From contig NZ_FXYX01000017.1 in the NCBI RefSeq assembly GCF_900169265.1, forward strand, positions 17,500-81,499: a DNA stretch of 64,000 nt. Reading direction: 5' to 3'. The stretch comes from Brevibacterium iodinum ATCC 49514. GTDB taxonomy: Bacteria; Actinomycetota; Actinomycetes; Actinomycetales; Brevibacteriaceae. Below, in pieces: positions 8,509 through 17,252 of the stretch (its first letter is position 1; each line of letters opens with the position of its first letter). Under the pieces are notes generated by a model. That model saw only the letters and a program-made list of their open reading frames with translations, was not told where the DNA came from and searched no databases. The position numbers and the translations under genes are program-made.

Positions 8509-9810
8509 TCAGGCCCGCAGCTTCGCCGTTGCGGTAAGAGGTGCGACGCGAGTGAGAACGCTGCGTGCCGCGTCGACGCATGTGTAGCGGTCGGTCGTGA
8601 TGTAGACATCGAAGACGGTCTGTCCGTCGCTGCCCGGGTCGTTGCGCTTCGACGCGGCAACCATGCCCGACCAGTCCGGCCCGACCACGACGACGCCGTG
8701 CTCATTGCGAATGGGATCGGACGCGTCGACGAGTCCGGTGCGCACTCCGGGAATCGGCGGTCCGTCGAAGCCACCGGAGAACATCGCCGTGAGCCCCACG
8801 GTGTCCCGGATCTTCTCATAGCGGAGCCGCGTCGCCTCGGAGAACTCGTCGTCCTCCCCGAACACACCGAGAGTGATGGTTGCGGTACCCGATGCGAGAG
8901 CACGTTCCTCCAAGGCAGCGATCTGAGCGACGAGGAGTTCGCGGTTCATCACCAGAGGCTCCCGCCGCAGTCCCTGAGAGATCGAATACGGGGTGCCCAG
9001 TGCCGGCAGATTGCGAGAGTAGTGAGAGACGAGGGCGTCTTCGCTCGGCTCGGAGAACGCCTGCGGCTCCTTCGTGGCCTCACCGAAGTAGGGTCCGGAC
9101 ATGAACCTCGCCCCGAGCGCCCGCACGCGGTCCAGGTCGTCCTCGGTCTCGACACCGTCGGCGAGGATGACCGCACCGGTGCGCTCGAGATGCGCGTGGA
9201 GAAGACGGTTGAGTTCTGCGAGATGAGAGTCGCAGTCGATGCGCAGAACGTCCGGGTGGAGTCCGACGACCGAAGGGTTGACCAGCGGGACGAAGGCGGT
9301 GCTGCGCAGGTCGGCACCCACGGAAGACATGCCGACTCCCCATCCCATGGCGCGTGCGGAGCGCACCGAGCGCAGCACTGAGGCCGGGGACGAGGCGACC
9401 CGGGTGGCGTCGAGTTGGAGGATGACCGAGCGGTCGGGTTCTCCGGTGCGGTCCTCGAGGGTCGCAAAAGACTCAGCTTCGGCGTGGAGGAACAGGCGGT
9501 TCGACTTCGGCAGACCGGCCCCTTCTGCCGTGCGCAGCGCAGAGTCACGCAGAGAGGCGTCGATATCACCCGTGATCGTCGAGGCGCGCATGGCGTGACG
9601 CAGGTTCTCCGACTCGGCACGACCCAACTCCGGGGAACCCGTGGGAGCCTGCAGAATCTGGTGGCCGACCCGCTGGAAGGTCAGTGCGTCGACGACGGGG
9701 GCGAAATAGGTTTCTATCCCGCCCGAGCGCACGAGTTCCTCGAGCTCCAGCTCGTCATCGGGTACGGCCTCGACCACTGTGTTTCCTTCCATGGGCTGAT
9801 GTGCGTTCAC
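8509..9810 (-). CDS. Degenerate EAL domain plus DICT sensory domain protein
   Basis: Roughly 433 residues. The N-terminal two thirds aligns with EAL phosphodiesterase folds (YFAPVVDALTFQRVGHQIL where active enzymes have Y-QPIVD...-E-A/V-L-R; later ILADGVETEDDLDRVRALG and FMSGPYFG match the family C-terminal loops), but the EAL signature and metal ligands are not intact. The last ~170 residues fit the DICT sensory domain. It is therefore likely a non-catalytic sensor or c-di-GMP binder. A GTG at 9810 with GGAAG five bases upstream is preferred; an ATG four codons earlier (9822) has no good site. Confidence 0.7.
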   Translation of the reverse strand: MNAHQPMEGNTVVEAVPDDELELEELVRSGGIETYFAPVVDALTFQRVGHQILQAPTGSPELGRAESENLRHAMRASTITGDIDASLRDSALRTAEGAGLPKSNRLFLHAEAESFATLEDRTGEPDRSVILQLDATRVASSPASVLRSVRSARAMGWGVGMSSVGADLRSTAFVPLVNPSVVGLHPDVLRIDCDSHLAELNRLLHAHLERTGAVILADGVETEDDLDRVRALGARFMSGPYFGEATKEPQAFSEPSEDALVSHYSRNLPALGTPYSISQGLRREPLVMNRELLVAQIAALEERALASGTATITLGVFGEDDEFSEATRLRYEKIRDTVGLTAMFSGGFDGPPIPGVRTGLVDASDPIRNEHGVVVVGPDWSGMVAASKRNDPGSDGQTVFDVYITTDRYTCVDAARSVLTRVAPLTATAKLRA

Positions 9811-9912
9811 AGTCTTCCACATTCGGACACAGCGGATTGTCTAAATTCCGTAACATTATTGCGCTGACAGCTGACGATTGCCTGACTCGGCCGGGCGCGG
9901 CGCGAGCGGCAC

Positions 9913-11352
9913 TCAAGCCCGGCGGGGGCCGCCTCGGCGAACCTCGATGAGACCGACGATACCGGCGAGGATGACGATGACGGCGATCGCGACGAACGCC
10001 CCCATCATCCCCCAATGCCAATTGCTCACCGCGGTGATCGAGAACGCCAGCGCGGTCATGATCGCCAGCCCCATCGAAGTGCCGATGCGCTGCCCGGTCT
10101 GGAGCACTCCTCCCGAGGACCCGGCGTACCTCAGGGGGACCTCCTGCAGGGTGAGAGTCTGGTTGGGGCTGATGACCATGCCCTGCGCGGAGCCGATGAA
10201 CGCCAGGGTCAGCAGCATCCACCATTCGCTGCCGATGCCCTGGGACAGCAGCGCGACGACGGCGATCGTGGCCACCAGACCGACGAGGCACAGCGCGATT
10301 CCCCAGACAACGAGGCGGCGTCCGATCTGGAAGACGAACCGTCCGGACACATCGGCTGAGACCGCCGAGCACAGCGCGGCAGGCAGACCGATCATTCCCG
10401 CGGCCAAGGCGGTGTGTCCCAGCCCCTGTTGCATGTACATGGCGACGAGGACCCAGACGCTGGTGACGCCGAGGAAGTAGAGGGCGATGATGATCGAACC
10501 GTTGCTGAAGCTGCGGATGCGGAAGAGATCGAGATCGACCATCGGGGGACGGCCCAGACGCGCGTACCGACGTTCCCACCGGGCCCACACCCAGATCATG
10601 CCGATGCCGATCGGCAGGGACAGCCAGATGAACCAGCCCAGCGATGATTCGACGAAGGGCAGGAGGATCAGGAGGACGCCGCCGCCGAGGAGGATGACCC
10701 CCACGGGGTCGAGATCCTTGCCGCCATCGGAATTCTTCGCATCCTGGTCGACGGCGGGTCGCCATGCTCCGGCAGGCAGCCAGGCCCGGGCGAGGATGAG
10801 CGAGGCGATGGCGAAGGGCACATTGACCAGGAAGGTCGCTCTCCATCCGAGCTCGCTGCCGAACAGTGCGATGAGGGCACCGCCGAGCACAGGGCCGATG
10901 GCCACCGACAAGCCGACGGTGGTGCCCATCAGTCCGAATGCACGACCGCGCGGCGGCCCTTGGAAGTACTGCTGCAGCAGGCCCACGACCTGCGGGTTGA
11001 GGAATCCGGAGCCCAGCCCCATGGTCACTCGGGAGATGTTGAGCGTCAGCGGGTCAGGGGCGATTCCGGCCACCAGCGAGGACAGCCCGAACAGGCCGAC
11101 TCCGATGACGAACAGCTGTCCGCGTCCGAAGACGTCTCCGGCACGTCCGGCGGCGACGAGGACAACGCCGAAGGACAGCGCATAACCGGTGAGCACCCAT
11201 TGCAGCGCCGAAGTGGAGGCGTCGATATCAGCAGCGATCGAGGGCAGGACGACGTTGATGCTGGACACCGACAGCAGGGACATGAAGAGGGGAACGAGGC
11301 CGATGAGGAGGATGCGCTTCTGCGTCTGCGTCATCTTCGTGCTCTCGCTCAC
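9913..11352 (-). CDS. MFS drug:H+ antiporter, DHA2 (14-TMS, EmrB/QacA) family
   Basis: 479 residues with about 14 hydrophobic spans. Motif C-like segments and the N-terminal INVVLPSIAADIDAST plus QWVLTGYALSFG signatures are those of DHA2 multidrug exporters. Acts in the cytoplasmic membrane; substrate unknown. It is the last intact chromosomal gene before the integrated elements, and its 5' end faces the stranded 3' fragment of the LLM monooxygenase gene. Confidence 0.88.
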   Translation of the reverse strand: MSESTKMTQTQKRILLIGLVPLFMSLLSVSSINVVLPSIAADIDASTSALQWVLTGYALSFGVVLVAAGRAGDVFGRGQLFVIGVGLFGLSSLVAGIAPDPLTLNISRVTMGLGSGFLNPQVVGLLQQYFQGPPRGRAFGLMGTTVGLSVAIGPVLGGALIALFGSELGWRATFLVNVPFAIASLILARAWLPAGAWRPAVDQDAKNSDGGKDLDPVGVILLGGGVLLILLPFVESSLGWFIWLSLPIGIGMIWVWARWERRYARLGRPPMVDLDLFRIRSFSNGSIIIALYFLGVTSVWVLVAMYMQQGLGHTALAAGMIGLPAALCSAVSADVSGRFVFQIGRRLVVWGIALCLVGLVATIAVVALLSQGIGSEWWMLLTLAFIGSAQGMVISPNQTLTLQEVPLRYAGSSGGVLQTGQRIGTSMGLAIMTALAFSITAVSNWHWGMMGAFVAIAVIVILAGIVGLIEVRRGGPRRA

Positions 11353-11432
11353 GCGGCCCCCTCAGCTATTCGTCGCCTCTGCCTCGTCTCATCCTACGTT
11401 CATGCAGTCTGGTTCAACCCCGCTTCTCAGCA

Positions 11433-11528
11433 TTATCCGGCAGGAACCCAGCCCAGCGCCGGCGCAACGTGCTGGGCAAAGGACTCGAGGATATGCAGGT
11501 TGTAGTCGACGCCGAGCTGGTTCGGGAT
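11433..11528 (-). pseudogene. Stranded original 3' end of the LLM flavin monooxygenase gene
   Basis: Reading the minus strand from about 11528 gives IPNQLGVDYNLHILESFA then QHVAPALGWVPAG and a TAA at 11433-11435. This is the C terminus of an LLM-class oxidoreductase; it matches the C terminus encoded at 27829-27951 at 23 of 29 aligned residues, then homology stops abruptly upstream. The remainder of the gene lies 16.4 kb to the right. I read this as the native 3' end cut off by insertion of element 1. Confidence 0.8.
11524..11528. other. Putative attL core of element 1
   Basis: GGGAT shared with 27947-27951, at the point where homology between the two LLM 3' ends begins. Short identical cores are typical of serine integrases. 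Exact crossover bases cannot be fixed from one sequence. Confidence 0.55.
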
Positions 11529-11538
11529 TGCCTGGGTA

Positions 11539-11544
11539 TATAAT
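11539..11544 (+). promoter_or_regulatory. Consensus -10 box of the element 1 integrase promoter
   Basis: Perfect TATAAT, 29 bases before the integrase GTG. In the integrated state the hexamer 16 bases upstream is ctggtt (2/6 match to TTGACA); in the joined circle it would be ctgact (4/6), because the attachment core lies inside the spacer. Confidence 0.5.
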
Positions 11545-11572
11545 CGGTCCCAACCGAGGAAGGGACCCGACA

Positions 11573-13042
11573 GTGCAGGCCCGGTCAACAGACACACATG
11601 CCGCCATCTACTGCCGCATCAGTCGAGACGCCGAAGGAGACGGAGAAGGTGTCGAGCGGCAAGAACGACTCTGCCGCGAGCTGGCGACGCGTCTCGGACT
11701 CAATGTGGTCGACGTGTACACCGACAACGACATCGGCGCATCCGATCGAACATCGACCACCAAACAACGCGACGCATACGCACGGCTGATCAAAGACGCA
11801 CGCTCGGGCAGGTTTCATCACATCCTCGCCTACTCGAACTCACGCCTCACCAGGCGCATGCTCGAACTCGAAGACCTCATCCAGCTCCACGAGCAATCCG
11901 ACGTCATCATCCACACGGTCGCATCAGGTGACGATGACCTCTCCACGAGTGACGGGCGCATGGTCGCACGCATCAAAGCCTCAGTCGACGCTGCCGAATC
12001 GGACAGGATCGCAGAACGACAAAAGGCGGCGTTCCTCCACAACGCGCTCCAAGGCAAACCCAAACTCCAACACCAAAGGGCGTTCGGCTGGGAGCGCGAC
12101 GGAATCACTGTCAACCCCGAAGAAGCAGCCCTCATCAGAGCAGGCGTCGAACGGCTCAAACAAGGCGAATCTGTCACGACAATCGCACGGGATTGGGAAC
12201 GGCAGGGGATCAAGACTGCTGCAGGAAAAGATGAATGGCCCTGGCAGACATTGCATCGCGTACTCGTCGGCTGGCGCACAGCAGGAGTCCGCACCTACAA
12301 ACGCGAACCACTCCGCGACTCCACCGGCGAACTCGTCATGGGCACATGGGAGCCGATCATCTCGCTCAAAGACCGAGAGGACGCGCTCGCCATGCTCCGC
12401 AAACGCGGTCTAAAGAAGGTCAGACAAGGCAAGTGGTATTTGTCCGGAATGGTTAAATGCGGCGTATGTGGCGGAAAAATGTACGGCCAACTCGGCAAGA
12501 CTCGCACTTACACATGCAAACCCGGCAAAGGACACAACGTCATCACGGCAGACACACTCGAATCCGAGGTGCAATGGGAGGTCATCAACCACTACGTCGA
12601 CCGACGCACACAAGGCAGGGACAAAGATGCAGCCCCGCAACAAGACGAGGAATGGCCGAAGCAGAACGAGCTCGATGCCGCCAACGCAAAGATCGAAGAA
12701 CTCATGACCGCCTACCACTCGAACGAACTACCATCGAGCGTGGCGTTCCCGATGATCGACACGCAAGAACAAATCAGGCAGCAACTACGTAAGGAACGGG
12801 ACGACTTTCTAGCACAACGCGCCGAACCCAAAACACCACTCGACCTCGAAACCTGGTACGACAAATTCCTACTCGAGGAAATGGCAGCAATCGTCCCGAA
12901 CGAAGAACCCGACAGCTTCGACCGTAAAACGCTCGCCATGCGACAGGTCGTTGAGACTGTCATCGTCAAGAAGGGACTACGAGGGCGCGCGGGATGGGGC
13001 GATGCAGGAGCAAAACGGATCGAAATCGTGTGGCGCGGTTAA
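11573..13042 (+). CDS. Large serine recombinase (integrase) of element 1
   Basis: 489 residues. Resolvase catalytic domain ~10-160 with nucleophile Ser17 in YCRISRD and the SNSRLTRR helix-E region; recombinase domain ~170-280; zinc-ribbon CGVCGGKMYG...YTC near residue 300-325; coiled-coil segment ~370-430. This is the architecture of phiC31-type integrases, which recombine attP with attB without accessory host factors. GTG at 11573 is chosen because it follows a GAGGAAGGG site, lies inside the element, and starts just before the catalytic domain; the frame stays open leftward into chromosomal DNA, but that part reads antisense to other genes. Confidence 0.92.
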   Translation: MQARSTDTHAAIYCRISRDAEGDGEGVERQERLCRELATRLGLNVVDVYTDNDIGASDRTSTTKQRDAYARLIKDARSGRFHHILAYSNSRLTRRMLELEDLIQLHEQSDVIIHTVASGDDDLSTSDGRMVARIKASVDAAESDRIAERQKAAFLHNALQGKPKLQHQRAFGWERDGITVNPEEAALIRAGVERLKQGESVTTIARDWERQGIKTAAGKDEWPWQTLHRVLVGWRTAGVRTYKREPLRDSTGELVMGTWEPIISLKDREDALAMLRKRGLKKVRQGKWYLSGMVKCGVCGGKMYGQLGKTRTYTCKPGKGHNVITADTLESEVQWEVINHYVDRRTQGRDKDAAPQQDEEWPKQNELDAANAKIEELMTAYHSNELPSSVAFPMIDTQEQIRQQLRKERDDFLAQRAEPKTPLDLETWYDKFLLEEMAAIVPNEEPDSFDRKTLAMRQVVETVIVKKGLRGRAGWGDAGAKRIEIVWRG

Positions 13043-13249
13043 GGCGTTCCAACAGACAAACCTCAAACGCAGTAGAACGCGCTCTAAGCGGTTCACGCTG
13101 TCCTGGTGAAGATACCCACACATGACACACGAAAACCGCTTAGCACGCCGCACATGGCCGTTGAGAGGCATGTGAGCGTCACGACTACCGCGACAACACA
13201 AAAGCCGACCGCAAACACGATCGGCTTGAGTGCAAGAAGCGGGGAGTCG

Positions 13250-13492
13250 TCAGGTGCGCTTCATCGAATCGAGGTGTGACGCGAATTCAGTCAACGCCTT
13301 GAACGAAGCGTTACGACGAGCGACAGCCTCATCGACCGACTTCGCATACAGAGGACGCTTACGCTTCGCATCCTGCGCGAGGACAGACAACTCGTGACGG
13401 ACGAGCGACACGACACGCGAGACTTCCGCAGGGTCGAAGACAACATCGTCAGTAGCAGGGGTGGTGGACTGGGTTTTCGGTGTGTTCGTCAT
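13250..13492 (-). CDS. Small hypothetical protein
   Basis: 80 residues starting at the MTNTPKTQS methionine; the first ~20 residues are Thr/Pro-rich and the rest is charged and helical (VSRVVSLVRHELSVLAQDAKRK). Convergent with the integrase gene. No family recognised, no clear ribosome site, so start and coding status are moderate. Confidence 0.45.
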   Translation of the reverse strand: MTNTPKTQSTTPATDDVVFDPAEVSRVVSLVRHELSVLAQDAKRKRPLYAKSVDEAVARRNASFKALTEFASHLDSMKRT

Positions 13493-13616
13493 GGATGGCA
13501 TCATTGCCGGACTACTAGTAGTGTCAACCCACCCTGACGTAGTGCTGACAAGTGGAGGCAAGATCACATGCTGAACATGTCTTTACTATGAACGTGGTCG
13601 AAGGTAGCGTCACAAC

Positions 13617-13889
13617 ATGGCAGATAACACAGAGTTCAACATTCCAGACGGACCCCAGCCGGGCGCACCCGAGGACGTCCACCCCGCTGCAGTCAAAATC
13701 ACGCTTATCTCCCAGCGCCTCAACGAGAACGTCCAGCGCACCAAGGGCCGAGAGCCCAACACGTTCGAGCAAACATTCGTCTTCGGCTACATCGCCGGTC
13801 TCGAGGCAAACGGCCAGGCAGTCGATCCCGACGAGTACGACAGCGTGATCGCCAAGGCGCTCGAAGCAGCGGCGCCGCTCCACGACTGA
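13617..13889 (+). CDS. Small hypothetical acidic protein
   Basis: 90 residues, acidic, predicted alpha-helical (LISQRLNENVQRT and FEQTFVFGYIAGLEANGQ). No family recognised. Position next to the integrase makes a recombination directionality factor or regulator conceivable, but nothing in the sequence shows this. Confidence 0.5.
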   Translation: MADNTEFNIPDGPQPGAPEDVHPAAVKITLISQRLNENVQRTKGREPNTFEQTFVFGYIAGLEANGQAVDPDEYDSVIAKALEAAAPLHD

Positions 13890-14210
13890 ACCCGACTCCA
13901 AGACGACGGAAATTGCAGACCTCCGAGTGAGCGAAACTGCATCCTGAGAACGGAAGCTATGAGCATCGCTCCCACGCGGCCCGTAGCTGCCGTTCTAGAG
14001 GTCTAGAGACCGAAACCCGTCGAAACCGTCACTCCTGACGCGCTCATCAACTCACCGCGATTCTTGAGACTAAGCGCAAATGGAGAGGGCAAGTGTCCGA
14101 GGCAAACACGCGCCGAGTAGCGCACCATGACTCCGACACAACTGTCGTCTCACATACCGATGCAATCAACAAGTAGCGCCAACGCTACCAAGGGAGAGGA
14201 ATACATACCG

Positions 14211-14420
14211 ATGAAAGATCCCAAGCTGGCGATGCTCGAAATGTACGAGGCCGTCGAACCTGACCTCACCGAAGCACAAATGAGTTCACTCGGTATCTAC
14301 GTGAGCGGATGGTGGGGAGCTCTAATGACCAACAATGATCTGCCCGAGACCTACGAAAAGGCTCAAGAGGTGATGAATCAGATTTACACACGATGGACTA
14401 CCAGCATCAAAAAGGAGTGA
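14211..14420 (+). CDS. Small hypothetical protein
   Basis: 69 residues from MKDPKLAMLEMYEAVEPD; chosen over an upstream ATG (14127) because a GGGAGAGG site lies before 14211 and the upstream part is Ser/Thr-rich without features. Contains the conserved-looking YVSGWWGALM. Unknown function. Confidence 0.5.
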   Translation: MKDPKLAMLEMYEAVEPDLTEAQMSSLGIYVSGWWGALMTNNDLPETYEKAQEVMNQIYTRWTTSIKKE

Positions 14421-14966
14421 CACCAGAGCAACCCAAAGGAGCGCACACAAAAGGCCCGCACTCAACAACGAGCACGAGCCTCAAATCTAGAAGAGAGTCA
14501 GCGACTTAGCCTCCGGCCTACAACAGGTAAGGAGGAGTAACCACCCTTGACTCTCCCCCCTACCCCCCACAAGCCGCGAAGCCTGCGGGAGAGCACCTGT
14601 ATCCGGTCCAGCGCCTCCGCCCCGATCAAACGAGGTAGCCAACTTCAACACGTATTGGCCACGAGATATCCAACGTCCCGGTTCACCACTCCGGAAATGC
14701 CCGACCTTGTTGCGGCATTTACCAACACACAAACGATGCCTGATCAGCGATCAGCGGGAAAATGTGTGCGGCCCGCGGGAGGGCTCCTCCCAGCAATGTG
14801 TTGCTTCGAATCGAGTTGCATTGCCCAACTCTATCCCTACCTACAATCGCCGAGGCCTCCACCTCAACGAAGGACGAACCGCCGATTGCAAAGCAACCAG
14901 CGTAGACGTGCGGCTCAAATCCCAAAACGCCCTGACGGGCCAAAACTCATACGTTCGCCAACTGAA

Positions 14967-15034
14967 ATGACGCCCCACCCAGTGCCGAAACCATCTCCTG
15001 CCCGAGATAGTCTCGACACCGGGCAGGGCGTCAT
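14967..15034 (-). terminator. Large hairpin downstream of the 15125-15466 gene
   Basis: Outer inverted repeat atgacgccc / gggcgtcat (14967-14975, 15026-15034) with inner arms TGCCCG/CGGGCA and CGAGA/TCTCG. It lies 90 bases past the stop of the minus-strand gene and could terminate it. The rest of 14421-15124 has no frame with gene-like codon use; I see no gene there. Confidence 0.4.
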
Positions 15035-15124
15035 GGGGTTGTTATATCGAAACACGAAAGCGAAGTTGCGATTGACGGCTCAAATGTGAGCAATCTCATG
15101 CTCAATTGAGACCAATCTCACAGA

Positions 15125-15466
15125 TCACCGCCATTGACGAGCCTCAACTCGCTTGCGAAACCCAGGCTGAAACTGTTCTTGATACCGACAGTATGCCGCC
15201 CAATCCTTACTGTTGACATCGAGCGGATTGTCCAACACGATCACTGAACCGTCTTGCGACAGTCGGTAACACACGTTGTACCAGCGGTAGCCCTCGGCCT
15301 CCGTCGGTCGCACCCAAACATGCTTCGGATGAAGTTCACGCCCAGCATGCTTCATAGCGATGTGATGCGAAATCCGACTCAACCAGTCGCGTTCAACTGG
15401 CCTTCGTGTACCGTGCGTTCGTCGCCGCTGTCGTGGCTTACGCGGCTTGCGTTCTTGGCGCGCCAT
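15125..15466 (-). CDS. Small basic hypothetical protein
   Basis: 113 residues with a very basic N terminus (RKPRKPRQRRR) suited to nucleic-acid binding. ATG at 15466 has GGAGGGG 6 bases upstream, so this start is clear. The C-terminal half contains WVRPTEAEGYRWYNVCYRL. No family recognised. Transcribed away from the repeat arrays that follow. Confidence 0.55.
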   Translation of the reverse strand: MARQERKPRKPRQRRRTHGTRRPVERDWLSRISHHIAMKHAGRELHPKHVWVRPTEAEGYRWYNVCYRLSQDGSVIVLDNPLDVNSKDWAAYCRYQEQFQPGFRKRVEARQWR

Positions 15467-15715
15467 GACCCCTCCATCTCGTGTGAAAAACATTCGATGG
15501 ATCATATCGACGGCAGGCGCAGACTCTGCCCCGTGCTCTCGCAAAAGAACGGCCCGCAAGCAACTGGTGATTGCTACTTGCAGGCCGTTGTCCCACGCGA
15601 ATGCCAAAAAGTTGGAGGACGGCATTCAACAGTTGCAAAGGTAGGGATGATTCGCAACGAGCGCATCATATCGGGAGTCGAACCGCGACCCCACCACCGT
15701 CTGCGCCGGAGTTCC

Positions 15716-15812
15716 GCTAGAGGACTGCTAGAGGTCTGCTGGGGCTTTCTGGAGGGCTTTCTAGTAGTCTTCTGGAGGGCTTTCTGGAAGTGGTCTACTT
15801 TGCTACTGGTCT
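15716..15812. repeat. Degenerate 11-13 bp tandem array
   Basis: Seven consecutive units all ending in CT: gctagaggact, gctagaggtct, gctggggctttct, ggagggctttct, agtagtcttct, ggagggctttct, ggaagtggtct, then a longer unit ending in ggtct. The 16-base ttctggagggctttct recurs exactly at 15747 and 15770. The pitch is close to one helical turn, as expected for a multi-site protein landing pad. It sits in a 658-base gene-free stretch (15467-16124) between the small basic gene and the relaxation-like gene. Confidence 0.65.
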
Positions 15813-15977
15813 ACCGGAGAACCGTTGACTCCATCCTTGGAAGGCTTCGCCAAGACTTCGGGGACTTCGGGCAGCCATCACGACGGCGGCGCGCGGTGGT
15901 CCAAAGTTAGGGCTAGTAACGGTTGGGGTTTCCTTTATGAGGAAAACCAACATTCGTCTTTTGCGCCGAAATGACTC

Positions 15978-16090
15978 TGCATCGCACTAGGTCGATGCAA
16001 TCTCGATGCCACTTTCCATGTCCCACTGTGCATCAACCACTGCATCACACTTTGCATCGCGCTCAACATCGCATCGTTCCGATATGCATC
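15978..16090. repeat. Iteron-like (T)GCATC array
   Basis: Nine GCATC-type words in 113 bases: TGCATC at 15978, 16029, 16041, 16053 and 16085, a related AACATC at 16065, GCATC at 16071, and inverted GATGC(A) at 15994 and 16005. Sites 16029, 16041, 16053 and 16065 are spaced exactly 12 bases apart. The array ends 35 bases before the start of the replication-relaxation-like gene, the usual place for an initiator or autoregulatory binding region. Confidence 0.65.
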
Positions 16091-16124
16091 CTGCAACCAA
16101 CCCACAACAACCGCAGGAGGAACC

Positions 16125-17198
16125 ATGGCGATTCCACGAACCGAAAACACCTTCAAGCTTCCCGATCTCGACGAGAACAAGACACCTGAGAAGCCCAAGA
16201 GCATACGACTTGGAACACCGCGAGGGCGCGTAACCGCAAGCAATGCACGACTGCTCGCATTCGCCGGAATGTTCCCAGGAGTCGACAGTGAATCACTGTC
16301 CGTCCTCAACCGAAGCCAACCGAGTCGCATCAGCGCAGGCGGTGAACTCATGACCGTGAGAGGCACTGAGCAGTATCTTCGCAAGCTGTACAACCTCGAC
16401 GCGCTCGAAAAGTTCCGCGACGCAGTCTCAGGAGTCACATCATACGGACTGTCAAAGCTCGGCATCGCTTATGCACACGAGTTCGACTACGACATGACAC
16501 ATGCAGCATCACTCGACGGCATTAGCATCGAACGACTCAAACATTACCGGATGATCGCTCGTGTCGCCGCACAGTTCGCGTCACCAGCCGGATTTTTCAA
16601 AGGCTCGCTAGGTGTAGAACCTGTTGGACTTGACCAGCTCATCAGCGAGCACGAAATGCGAGCAGCATTCACACCGGTGCAACGACAGCTCGTCGAGAAC
16701 AAAAAGCAAGGCAAAAGCAACGATTACGGCAAGCTGAGGCTCGAACTCCTAAAGCGCGCACTGACCGATGCACAAGATGGGCGAATCGAATGGAGCAACC
16801 TGCTCGAAGCGCATCCGGTCTTGTACACAATCGGTTATCCACGCCGTGAGAATTCAAAGCTCAAGTACGTTCACCAGCCCGATCTTGTCATCAACCTCGA
16901 CAAGGATCGCAAGCAAAAGTCGCAGAACATCCTCGTTGAAGTCGAACTGAACAAGAAGTCGTGGGACCAATACGACTCGATCCTCGCCACGTTGAAGTCC
17001 GAACTGGACAAGCCATATGTGTACGCGCGAGCCGTGTACTTCACGATCGGCTCAGGCGTCGAAACGTTGCTTCGCAAGGTTGATGCAGCAGGTGACTACA
17101 AGCTGTTTAGCTCCGGGAAGCTGACTGTTCTCCCCATCTGCAACCGCGACGGCGACCCGTTGCGTCCAGCCAACCGCGTGCGAGTGCAAACACACTGA
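16125..17198 (+). CDS. Replication-relaxation-like protein (wHTH plus PD-(D/E)XK-like fold)
   Basis: 357 residues. The N-terminal half has winged-helix character (residues ~38-150), and the C-terminal part carries QPDLVI (Asp253) followed by ILVEVELNKK (Glu272, Glu274, Lys277), the arrangement of a PD-(D/E)XK-type core. This layout fits the replication-relaxation family found on Gram-positive plasmids and ICEs, which assists replication or relaxosome formation. AGGAGG precedes the ATG. It is followed after 54 bases by the translocase gene, so the two probably form one operon. Family assignment is by pattern only. Confidence 0.45.
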   Translation: MAIPRTENTFKLPDLDENKTPEKPKSIRLGTPRGRVTASNARLLAFAGMFPGVDSESLSVLNRSQPSRISAGGELMTVRGTEQYLRKLYNLDALEKFRDAVSGVTSYGLSKLGIAYAHEFDYDMTHAASLDGISIERLKHYRMIARVAAQFASPAGFFKGSLGVEPVGLDQLISEHEMRAAFTPVQRQLVENKKQGKSNDYGKLRLELLKRALTDAQDGRIEWSNLLEAHPVLYTIGYPRRENSKLKYVHQPDLVINLDKDRKQKSQNILVEVELNKKSWDQYDSILATLKSELDKPYVYARAVYFTIGSGVETLLRKVDAAGDYKLFSSGKLTVLPICNRDGDPLRPANRVRVQTH

Positions 17199-17252
17199 CC
17201 CAAACACACTCACTAGGCAAACAACCCGCGTTGCCATTGGAGGAACTGAACA

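Noticed and set aside
11189..11572. N-terminal extension of the element 1 integrase
   Set aside because: The frame crosses the attachment core into chromosomal DNA antisense to the MFS and LLM genes; the catalytic domain starts right after the GTG at 11573.
14547..15089. 180-codon plus-strand frame
   Set aside because: Pro/Arg-rich, no ribosome site, codon positions not protein-like, and it runs through a large hairpin.
15716..15812. CRISPR array
   Set aside because: Units are 11-13 bases, contiguous and without spacers; no cas genes are present.
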